Below, piece after piece: positions 1-5,830 of a stretch of 14,964 bases of DNA. Origin of the DNA: Sulfuricellaceae bacterium (GTDB taxonomy: Bacteria > Pseudomonadota > Gammaproteobacteria > Burkholderiales > UBA9220); the NCBI GenBank assembly GCA_019911985.1, contig JAIOJO010000111.1, positions 1 to 14,964 on the forward strand. The letters run 5' to 3'. Numbering within the stretch: the stretch's first letter is position 1; the number at the start of each line of letters is the position of its first letter. Under the pieces are notes generated by a model. The model was not told the origin of the DNA. It saw nothing but the letters and a program-made list of their open reading frames with translations, and made no database searches. The position numbers and the translations under genes were made by a program.

Positions 1-234
1 GGCCACGGCATCGCTGCCGAGCACGACAGCGAGGAGCGCGCCCAGGGCGGTGACGGTGCCCATCACCATGTAGACCACTTGCGCGTTGTCCAGCAGGCTG
101 AGTTCGGTGTTGCTCACCAGCAGCAGGCTCAGCACCGACATGATGACGGAGAGTGCCAGCAGCCAGGCGAGGCCGCGCCCGCTCATCAGGAGTTCCCCGC
201 TTTCTTTGCGGGCGATCAGGGTGATAGGGTTCAT
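1..234 (-). CDS. ABC-2 type transporter permease, N-terminal part (runs off window edge)
   Basis: The reading frame begins at the ATG at 234 and stays open for 78 codons to the window edge, so the gene is partial. Its start overlaps the stop of the upstream ATP-binding gene in a TGATG arrangement (one shared base), which indicates translational coupling. The visible protein starts MNPITLIARKESGELLMSGR, a short cytoplasmic amphipathic lead typical of ABC-2 permeases. A hydrophobic segment follows at about residues 22-39 (WLLALSVIMSVLSLLLV), and a second at about 57-75 (VYMVMGTVTALGALLAVVLG). It would form the membrane part of an exporter with the neighbouring ATPase. The substrate cannot be told from the sequence. 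The assignment rests on pairing, hydropathy and the N-terminal pattern, since most of the protein is outside the window. Confidence 0.85.
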   Translation of the reverse strand, partial: MNPITLIARKESGELLMSGRGLAWLLALSVIMSVLSLLLVSNTELSLLDNAQVVYMVMGTVTALGALLAVVLGSDAVA

Positions 235-1148
235 CAGGCGGCCTCCTTTGCTTCGGTTACTGCCATGTAGAGTTCTTCCAGCCCGCCGCCCTCACGGTGG
301 ATTTCATCGATGCGCAGGCCCGTGTCCAGCAACTTGCGCCATGCGCTGGCGGGTTCGATGGCGCTGGCGATTTCCACATGCCACCAGTCTCCCGCGCGGG
401 TCAGGAGGGTGATGTCAGCGGGAAGCGGCTGTGCTGTCTCTGTGGCCTCCACGCGCAGCCGGTAGCGCACCGCGGCACGCTGGGTAGACAGCAGGTCGGC
501 GATGGAGCCTTCCAGCAGGGTACGGCCTTCCGCGATGATGCCGATGCGGGTGCAGAGCCGATCCACGTCGTCGAGCAGGTGGGTGCACAACAGAATGCCC
601 ACGCCCTGGTTCGCGCTCAAATCCAGCAGCACGTCGTGGATTTCCCGGCGCCCGCGCGGGTCCAGGCCGTTGGTGGGCTCGTCCAGGATCAGCAATTCGG
701 GTTGGTTGATGAGCGCACGGGCCAGACCGAGCCGTTGCCGCATGCCGCGGGAATAGGTCTCGATCGGCGCCGGACTTTGGCCATCCAGGCCGACCCGACC
801 CAACAAGCTGGCGATCTCGGTTTTATCCAGGTTCTTTTGATACAGGCGGGCGAACCACATCAGGTAGTCGCCGGCACTCATCCAGTCATAGAACCCGGCC
901 TGTTCGGCCAGCACGCCGATCCGCCGGTGCAACTGGAGCGCATCGGCCGCAGGGTCGAGCCCCAGCACCCGAACTGATCCGGCTGTAGGCGCCCGCAACC
1001 CGGTGACGACTGAAATGGTGGTGCTTTTCCCCGCGCCGTTGGGGCCGAGCAGGCCGTAGATCTGGCCTTTCTGCAACGTCAGGTTGACGTCTCGCAATAC
1101 CGTGTGAGTGCCAAGATTGAGCTTCAGCTTGTGTATTTCGATCAGCAT
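234..1148 (-). CDS. ABC-2 type exporter ATP-binding protein
   Basis: This 304-residue cytoplasmic ATPase powers an ABC-2 type exporter. It has Walker A GPNGAGKST at residues 35-43, a Q-loop glutamine near 83, the signature loop YSRGM near 132-136 (a variant of LSGGQ common in this subfamily), Walker B LLILDEP at 152-158 and the H-loop histidine at 190. After about residue 220 comes a C-terminal extension of the kind seen in drug/lipid/NosF-like exporters. I chose the ATG at 1148 over a longer frame opening at 1199. It has a good ribosome site (AAGGAG, 6-7 bases upstream), it begins at the conserved LIEIHKL strand, and the extra 17 codons would run through a terminator hairpin. The stop overlaps the permease start. 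Family assignment is secure; the substrate is unknown. It could be co-transcribed with the PepSY gene upstream only by read-through of that hairpin. Confidence 0.93.
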   Translation of the reverse strand: MLIEIHKLKLNLGTHTVLRDVNLTLQKGQIYGLLGPNGAGKSTTISVVTGLRAPTAGSVRVLGLDPAADALQLHRRIGVLAEQAGFYDWMSAGDYLMWFARLYQKNLDKTEIASLLGRVGLDGQSPAPIETYSRGMRQRLGLARALINQPELLILDEPTNGLDPRGRREIHDVLLDLSANQGVGILLCTHLLDDVDRLCTRIGIIAEGRTLLEGSIADLLSTQRAAVRYRLRVEATETAQPLPADITLLTRAGDWWHVEIASAIEPASAWRKLLDTGLRIDEIHREGGGLEELYMAVTEAKEAA

Positions 1149-1177
1149 TGTTCTCTCCTTATATGGCCTTGAGACCC

Positions 1178-1213
1178 AAAGAAAAGCCCCGTTACTCACA
1201 ACGAGGAACGGGG
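1178..1213 (-). terminator. Rho-independent terminator after the first PepSY gene
   Basis: On the minus strand a perfect 7-bp stem CCCCGTT/AACGGGG (1213-1207 with 1193-1187) can extend inward by a further CTC/GAG pairing across one mismatch. It is followed immediately by CTTTTCTTT (1186-1178). It lies 20 bases past the stop of the PepSY gene and only 30 bases before the ABC ATPase start. It either ends the PepSY transcript or attenuates read-through into the exporter genes. Confidence 0.75.
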
Positions 1214-1232
1214 GTATTCTCCGCTTAGGCGC

Positions 1233-1544
1233 TTAGTCCGCGTTAGGGCCTTCCGGTGCGTTTTCCAGCACGTCGCCGGTTTTGGCGTCCACGCCGACTT
1301 CCTGCGTAACCTTGCCGTGCTTAATGTCGAAGGAATAACGCAGGCCGCTGCCGCCCTTCTCCTGCTCCAGTTCCTCATCGGTAATTTTGCCTGGATGGGC
1401 CTTGAGGGCAATCGCCCGAGCTTGTTCCAGATTGATTTTCGCCTCCCCGGCGAATTTCTGGCCGGTGAAGGCGAGCGCATTGGCCGTGGTTACGGTCAGA
1501 ACCAGTCCCAGTAAAGTGATTAGGTGTTTCTTCGGTGCTGTCAT
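1233..1544 (-). CDS. Exported PepSY-domain protein (PepSY1)
   Basis: The 103-residue protein has a Sec signal peptide (Lys-Lys at 5-6, hydrophobic core at about 8-22, likely cleavage after ANALA near residue 25). A single PepSY domain follows at about 34-95. The typical beginning KINLEQARAIALKAHPGKI is visible, then a strand pair around LRYSFDI and the terminal VDAKTGDVLE motif. Such small periplasmic PepSY proteins are often controlled by a nearby two-component system. Their molecular role is poorly defined; inhibition or chaperoning of periplasmic proteins and metal or peptide sensing have been proposed. The start is supported by AGGAGCATCACA just upstream of the ATG. The gene sits behind leader cassette copy A and is closed by a terminator. 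It shares domain type with the gene at 2112-2477, but the two proteins are clearly diverged outside the domain pattern. Confidence 0.9.
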   Translation of the reverse strand: MTAPKKHLITLLGLVLTVTTANALAFTGQKFAGEAKINLEQARAIALKAHPGKITDEELEQEKGGSGLRYSFDIKHGKVTQEVGVDAKTGDVLENAPEGPNAD

Positions 1545-1546
1545 TG

Positions 1547-1639
1547 TGATGCTCCTATCGAGTTGATTGAAATCGGGCAGGCGCTTTGGCGTCCACCGTG
1601 ATAATCACTTTACGCCGCGAAAATTAGCTTAAGGTTAGG
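1547..1639 (-). promoter_or_regulatory. Promoter/leader cassette, copy A (upstream of PepSY1)
   Basis: Reading the minus strand, the block starts with the tandem hexamers CCTAAC-N5-GCTAAT (1639-1623). It then runs through TTTTCGCGGCGTAAAG, the 11-bp palindrome GTGATTATCAC (1608-1598) and a conserved leader ending AGGAGCATCA just before the start codon. It is about 95% identical to copy C (11757-11848) and about 89% to copy B (2478-2579). The hexamer pair is spaced like an OmpR/PmrA-family response regulator site. TATCAC (1603-1598) lies where a weak activator-dependent -10 could be. The repeat is directly visible; the regulatory role is inference. Confidence 0.7.
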
Positions 1640-1643
1640 GAGA

Positions 1644-1663
1644 GCCCCGGCTGGGCCGGGGGC
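1644..1663 (-). terminator. GC-rich hairpin after the Lys/Glu-rich gene
   Basis: A perfect 7-bp inverted repeat with a 3-base loop (CCCCGGC at 1645-1651 and GCCGGGG at 1655-1661) lies 12 bases past the stop of the gene at 1676-1936. It is directly upstream of cassette copy A. There is no T-run after it on the minus strand, so it is a terminator-like or transcript-protecting hairpin rather than a classical intrinsic terminator. Confidence 0.45.
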
Positions 1664-1675
1664 ATCCGGAACCGA

Positions 1676-1936
1676 TTACTTCTTCGGTGCCTTTCGTTCC
1701 TCTTTTTTCTCCTGCGCGGGGGTTTCCCTGCTTTCCTCCTTCTTGTTCTCTGCGGCCTCTTCTTTTTTCTCCTGTTTTTTGGCTTCTTTTTTGTGCCTTA
1801 CCGGTTTGTGCTTGGCAGGTGCGGCTTCCGTTGGCGAAGTTGCGCTCGCAGGCGCCGTTGCGTCGGCGGCGAGCGCCGAGAAGCTGGAAACTGCGAAAAT
1901 GGCGGCAATGAGAGAAGACAACGATTTGGTATTCAT
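1676..1936 (-). CDS. Small exported Lys/Glu/Ala-rich protein, function unknown
   Basis: This 86-residue protein begins with a clear signal peptide (MNTKSLSSLIAAIFAVSSFS, cleavage likely after SALA near residue 23). The mature part is low complexity: first an Ala/Thr/Pro/Ser stretch (about 24-41), then a highly charged region rich in Lys and Glu (KKEAKKQEKKEEAAENKKEE) to the end. It has no recognisable fold and is probably disordered in the periplasm. The start is supported by AAGGAATCAAAAAATG. It has its own promoter-like sequence (TTGAAA-16-TATAAA) and a hairpin after the stop, so it appears to be a single-gene unit between the two PepSY genes. The composition recalls small periplasmic acid-shock or charge-buffering proteins, but I see no specific homology. 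The periodic codon use and the good ribosome site argue that it is a real gene. Confidence 0.72.
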   Translation of the reverse strand: MNTKSLSSLIAAIFAVSSFSALAADATAPASATSPTEAAPAKHKPVRHKKEAKKQEKKEEAAENKKEESRETPAQEKKEERKAPKK

Positions 1937-2002
1937 TTTTTGATTCCTTTCATGATGTGTTTATAAGTTGATAGAACCAGCGACGCGGTGTTGTATCGCT
2001 GT

Positions 2003-2037
2003 GATTTTATTTATATAAATAAAGTCATTTTTTTCAA
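2003..2037 (-). promoter_or_regulatory. Sigma-70-like promoter with an 18-bp AT palindrome (Lys/Glu-rich gene)
   Basis: On the minus strand TTGAAA (2037-2032) and TATAAA (2015-2010) are separated by 16 bases, a near-consensus promoter placing the transcript start near 2003, about 67 bases before the ATG at 1936. The -10 lies inside the perfect palindrome TTTATTTATATAAATAAA (2006-2023). The palindrome could bind a regulator or simply be an easily melted AT block. This region contrasts strongly with the GC-rich surroundings. Confidence 0.65.
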
Positions 2038-2040
2038 GTC

Positions 2041-2065
2041 TGGTTCAGGAGTAGGCGGCGAACCA
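2041..2065. promoter_or_regulatory. Inverted repeat TGGTTC-N13-GAACCA upstream of the -35
   Basis: Perfect 6-bp arms at 2041-2046 and 2060-2065 sit just upstream of the TTGAAA element, centred about 50 bases before the predicted transcript start. That is where an activator dimer could bind. The arms are short and such a repeat can arise by chance. Confidence 0.25.
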
Positions 2066-2081
2066 CCCCTCCCGTTCCACC

Positions 2082-2113
2082 AAAAAAGTCCGTCAGATCG
2101 AGGCAAGGCGATC
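2082..2113 (-). terminator. Possible weak terminator after PepSY2
   Basis: On the minus strand GATCG (2113-2109) and CGATC (2100-2096) can form a 5-bp stem with an 8-base loop that overlaps the stop codon. Eight bases later comes a run of six T (2087-2082). The stem is short and the T-run is offset, so this is a tentative call. Confidence 0.3.
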
Positions 2114-2477
2114 AGTCGTCGTCCCGTTCCTGACCTTCGCGGCCCTCGGTTTCATGATCGGTCTGGTCCGCTTGGGCGGAAAGAATCTTGCCGTTGTTTA
2201 CGTCCACTTTGACATCCGTAGTCTGGGCGCCGCTCGTTACTTCCACGCCATAGACAACTGTGCCGTTCTCATCCTCCAGTTCGGCGCGCACGGCCTTGCC
2301 CTGCACATGCCCCTCGGCTGCCGCGATCGCCTGGGTCAGGCTGATCTTGGCCTGGGATAGCAAGGCGGCGTCGTTTTCCTGCCCTTCATTGGCGCCGTTC
2401 ACGCCGGCGAAGGCCAAGGAAGCGCCAAGGGTAGCCAAGCCGATGACACCGAAAAGAAGGGATTTTTTGGTTCGCAT
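2112..2477 (-). CDS. Exported PepSY-domain protein (PepSY2)
   Basis: The 121-residue protein has a signal peptide (MRTKKSLLFGVIGLATLGAS, cleavage after LAFA near residue 24). A single PepSY domain spans about 42-102: ISLTQAIAAAEGHVQGKAV, then a central VVYGVEV strand, and VDVNNGKILS at the end. The last 20 residues are an acidic, His-containing tail (QTDHETEGREGQERDDD) that could bind cations. It acts in the periplasm; the exact function of such stand-alone PepSY proteins is not settled. The start is fixed by AGGAGCATCATC before the ATG. It is preceded by leader cassette copy B, which begins only 16 bases after the stop of the ATPase-PAP2 gene. The first 24 codons match the decayed remnant at 11683-11754, so this gene family has been duplicated locally. 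Confidence 0.9.
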   Translation of the reverse strand: MRTKKSLLFGVIGLATLGASLAFAGVNGANEGQENDAALLSQAKISLTQAIAAAEGHVQGKAVRAELEDENGTVVYGVEVTSGAQTTDVKVDVNNGKILSAQADQTDHETEGREGQERDDD

Positions 2478-2579
2478 GATGATGCTCCTAATTGAGTTGA
2501 TTGAAATCCAAATCCGGCAGGCGCATTGGCGTCCACCGTAATGATCACGCTACGCTCCGAAAATTAGGGCGGAGTTAGC
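2478..2579 (-). promoter_or_regulatory. Promoter/leader cassette, copy B (upstream of PepSY2)
   Basis: The minus strand carries GCTAAC-N5-CCTAAT (2579-2563) followed by a leader nearly the same as copies A and C. The differences are GTGATCATTAC in place of the palindrome, an extra tandem 6-mer (AAATCC twice at 2504-2515 on the plus strand) and AATT in place of GAT before AGGAG. The cassette starts right behind the stop of the upstream gene, and no terminator is visible between them. Confidence 0.7.
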
Positions 2580-2593
2580 GCGCCGCTCGATCG

Positions 2594-5500
2594 TTATTTC
2601 TCCACCGATACGGGTTGGTATGCATAACGCACGAGATCGACGGCGTGATTCGTAGCGATGTGGACGGTTCCCGCGATCACAAGGGTCGCAAGCATGGCTG
2701 CAGCCAGCCGCCTGGGCTTAAGGTCTTCATGAGTCTGGTATACATGGGCTACGGCCAACGCCGCGACCCATGCCACCCCGAAACTCAGGCCGCCGAGCAC
2801 GTCGGACAGCCAGTGTGCGCCCAGATACAGCCGGGAGAAAGCGATCGGCGCAATCAGTAGCGCCGCTGCGAGTGCGAACACCTTGCGCAGGCGGCGTTGC
2901 TCCCCGCGGCATAGCAGGAATGCCAGGAATCCGTAGGCGACGATGCTCAAGGTGGCATGACCGCTTGGAAAGGAAAACTGTTCGACTCCGCCATAGAACG
3001 GACCGGGCCGTGGCCGATGCAGGGTCAACTTGAGCACCTTTACCAGTGCCTCCGCCACGCCTATGGCAGCGAGCCAATATGCTGCCGTATGCCAGAGGCG
3101 ATGGGCGATGAACCACGCCAAGGCGACCAGGATCACCGGCAGCAATACCTGGACGTCCCCCAGTTCCGTGATCGCGACCATCAGGCTATCCACTGCCGGA
3201 GTTCGCAGTTTCTGAAGGAGGCCGTAGACGATGACATCTACTTCCACCAGCGGGTCGTGGCTTAGCACATCCTCCAATACCCCGAAGAACAGCCAGGCAC
3301 CGCCGAGAATGAGAAGCGCGGCAGAGACGAGGAACCATTTCGGACTTTCCCGGCTGATCAGCCAAGCCAGTATCTCCCTCCACTGAAAGCGCCGGCCCCT
3401 CACCAGCTCAGGGCTTGCGCGGGCCGCCGCTTGGGAACTCCCGTGCAAAGCGGCACCGGCGGCTATTGCAATACCGGCAACGGCAAACCACGCCCCAGCC
3501 GGTAACAGTTCCAGTGCAAAGAATGCCCGTAGCGGCGGCATGGCCAGAACCGTTGCAAACGCGGCCAGCATGGCGCCGACAAGAAGCAGGCGAGCCGGTC
3601 TGAGGGGCCAAACCAGGATGGCGAGTATCCACCAGGCTATGGAGAACAGGACAACTGTTGCGGCAGTGCGTGCCTCGCTGGCGCTTCCCGCGAAATAGCC
3701 TTTAACGAAGGCGTAGGCGGCAAAAGTGGCAAGCGCCGCGACGAGTCCCGCAGGCACCGCGAAGCGGAGGACACGCTCGACGAAACCGGGACGGACCCGT
3801 TCCGCGTTGCGTTCGAAGGAGAGGAAGAAGGCTGGAAGGCCGATCGTGAGAGAACCGACCAGGGTCAGATGGCGAGGCAGGAAGGGGAAGGTGACATCCG
3901 CAATCCCCACGGCGAAAGCGAGGAGCGTGGCGTAGACGGTTTTCGTCAGGAACAGCACCGCCAGCCGTTCGACGTTGCCGATCACGCGGCGGCCCTCGGC
4001 GACGACCAATGGCAGGTTCGCAAACCGGTTGTCGAGCAGGACAAGCTGCGAGACCGCGCGCGCGGCCCCGGTTCCGGCGCCCATGGCTATGCCGACGTCG
4101 GCCTGCTTGAGCGCGAGGATGTCGTTTATGCCATCCCCCACCATGGCGACCACGTGGCTTCTCGCCTGGAGCGCCGCAATGATCGACCGCTTCTCTTGCG
4201 GTGATGCTCTGCCAAACACCGCGCGTGTTTCCACGAGTTCGGAGAGTGCCGCCGGATCCTCCGGCAACTGCCGTGCATCTACAGGCGCGGCGGCATCCGC
4301 CACGCCGACTTTCATCGCCACCTGGCTTACCGTGCCGGGATGATCTCCCGAAATCACTTTTACCGTGATGCCTTGCTCGGCAAAATACCGCAGTGTTTCG
4401 GCTGTGTCGGCACGGATCCGTTCGGCCAGCAGCACGAGTGCGACCGGAACAAGACCGGGGGGCAAGCGATCCGGGGCAAGTTCGCCGTCCGTGCTGGCGA
4501 GGAGAACCACGCGCCGTCCGGCCTGCGCGTGGTTCTCTGCACAAGCCCGCACGGTTTCGCCTCCCGGGATATTGGCCAGGAGCACCTCGGGGGCTCCCAG
4601 AACCCAGGTACCCAGTTCGTCAAGCGTTGCGCCACTCCATTTGCGAACCGACGAGAACGGCACCAGGCCGGTGGAAACAACGCCACGTGCGTTGGGATAG
4701 GCGCGCCCGATTGCCCGCAAGGTGGCATTCGGATTGGGGTCTGTTGCCGCGAGTGCCGCCAGTGCGTTTAGCGCGTCGGGATGGGCGGCCAACAACTCGA
4801 CGTGCTCGATCTCGGGCTCCCGCTCGGTCAGGGTGCCGGTCTTGTCGAGGCAGATAACGTCGACTCTCGCCAATGTCTCGGTCGCCGGGAGGTCCTGGAC
4901 GAGCGTCTTCCGCCGCGCCAATCGAATCGCCCCCAGGGCGAGCGCCGCACTGGTCAGCAAGACCAAACCCTCGGGCACCATGGCGACCACGCCGGCGGCG
5001 GAAAAGAGCAGCGCGCCGGTCAGATGCGCCTGTGCGATGACCTGACTCCCAAAAAGGAGCAATGCTGTCGGGACAATCGCCCATGTGACGTAGCGGAGCA
5101 TCCGGTTGATCCCGGCGCGCAGCTCGGAGTGCGCCAGGGTGAAGTGTCTGGCCTCCCTGGCGAGGTTGTGGGCGTAGGCAGCCGATCCGACCCGTGTTGC
5201 CCGGTAGCGCCCGTTCCCGGCAATCACAAAGCTTCCCGAGAGCACTGTCTTGCCCGCCAGTTTGGGCACGGGTTCGGCTTCGCCACTGAGAAGGGACTCG
5301 TCCACCTCCAGGCTGTTGGCTGAAAGCAGGACGCCGTCCACCAGAATCTGATTGCCGGGGGCCAGATCGAGAACGTCATCCAGGACGATCTCCGAGGCCG
5401 GCACTTCGATGATGCGCCCCGAGCGAACCACGCGGGCCTTGGGCTGGCTAAGCAGCGCGAGGCGCTCCAGCGTCCGTTTTGCCCGCAGTTCCTGAATGAT

Positions 5501-5734
5501 CCCGATCAGGGAATTGATGATGAGCACACCACCGAACAACGCGTCCTGCCATGGCCCCACTGCGAGGATGACGACGAATAGCGAACCCAGGATCGCGTTG
5601 AAGCGGGTAAGGACATTTGCGCGAACAATCTCCCATCCCGACCGGCTCGTGGGTTCCAATACCCGGTTGGCCTCTCCTCTTTCGCGGCGCGCCTGTACTT
5701 CCGCGTTACTCAGGCCGTCAAGGCTTTTTGGCAT
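2594..5734 (-). CDS. P-type cation ATPase fused to a PAP2-family phosphatase
   Basis: This is a single 1046-residue membrane protein. Residues 1-765 are a full P-type ATPase: membrane pairs at about 42-80 and 216-260, actuator loop SGEA at 150-153 (in place of TGES), PEGL at 254-257 in helix 4, phosphorylation site DKTGTLT with Asp297, SGD at 462-464, hinge GDGIND at 533-538, then about six more helices to 762. There is no CPC/SPC/TPC motif and no N-terminal CxxC, so it is not a P1B heavy-metal pump. PEGL and the helix-6 region LTIGLPAFFLSFE resemble the CtpE group linked to calcium. Residues about 800-1000 are a complete PAP2 domain: K902-x6-R909-P910, PSGH at 923-926, and S967-R968-x5-H974-x3-D978. 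PAP2 enzymes dephosphorylate lipid phosphates such as undecaprenyl or phosphatidyl (pyro)phosphates. The start is supported by CAAGGATACAGCC. It lies 96 bases after the RND permease, presumably as the operon's last gene. The transported ion and lipid substrate are not known. Confidence 0.92.
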   Translation of the reverse strand: MPKSLDGLSNAEVQARRERGEANRVLEPTSRSGWEIVRANVLTRFNAILGSLFVVILAVGPWQDALFGGVLIINSLIGIIQELRAKRTLERLALLSQPKARVVRSGRIIEVPASEIVLDDVLDLAPGNQILVDGVLLSANSLEVDESLLSGEAEPVPKLAGKTVLSGSFVIAGNGRYRATRVGSAAYAHNLAREARHFTLAHSELRAGINRMLRYVTWAIVPTALLLFGSQVIAQAHLTGALLFSAAGVVAMVPEGLVLLTSAALALGAIRLARRKTLVQDLPATETLARVDVICLDKTGTLTEREPEIEHVELLAAHPDALNALAALAATDPNPNATLRAIGRAYPNARGVVSTGLVPFSSVRKWSGATLDELGTWVLGAPEVLLANIPGGETVRACAENHAQAGRRVVLLASTDGELAPDRLPPGLVPVALVLLAERIRADTAETLRYFAEQGITVKVISGDHPGTVSQVAMKVGVADAAAPVDARQLPEDPAALSELVETRAVFGRASPQEKRSIIAALQARSHVVAMVGDGINDILALKQADVGIAMGAGTGAARAVSQLVLLDNRFANLPLVVAEGRRVIGNVERLAVLFLTKTVYATLLAFAVGIADVTFPFLPRHLTLVGSLTIGLPAFFLSFERNAERVRPGFVERVLRFAVPAGLVAALATFAAYAFVKGYFAGSASEARTAATVVLFSIAWWILAILVWPLRPARLLLVGAMLAAFATVLAMPPLRAFFALELLPAGAWFAVAGIAIAAGAALHGSSQAAARASPELVRGRRFQWREILAWLISRESPKWFLVSAALLILGGAWLFFGVLEDVLSHDPLVEVDVIVYGLLQKLRTPAVDSLMVAITELGDVQVLLPVILVALAWFIAHRLWHTAAYWLAAIGVAEALVKVLKLTLHRPRPGPFYGGVEQFSFPSGHATLSIVAYGFLAFLLCRGEQRRLRKVFALAAALLIAPIAFSRLYLGAHWLSDVLGGLSFGVAWVAALAVAHVYQTHEDLKPRRLAAAMLATLVIAGTVHIATNHAVDLVRYAYQPVSVEK

Positions 5735-5830
5735 GGCTGTATCCTTGAGTCATTCGGGGCCGCACCCAGGCCCGCGCGATGGGCGGCGCCAACACTCCAA
5801 GCGCAATCTACGTCTTCGAGGCCGGTCAGG

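Noticed and set aside
1149..1199. Longer start (17 extra codons) for the ABC ATPase
   Set aside because: The extension passes through the terminator hairpin and T-run and has no ribosome site, whereas the ATG at 1148 has AAGGAG at good distance.
3702..4544. 280-codon minus-strand open frame
   Set aside because: It lies inside the ATPase-PAP2 gene in another frame. Its product is Arg/Gly/His-rich with no domain pattern, while the overlapping frame carries intact ATPase motifs.
5735..5830. Possible separate promoter or terminator between the RND permease and the ATPase-PAP2 gene
   Set aside because: Only a short GGGCC/GGCCC stem without a T-run and no convincing -35/-10 pair. Read as an ordinary intra-operon gap.
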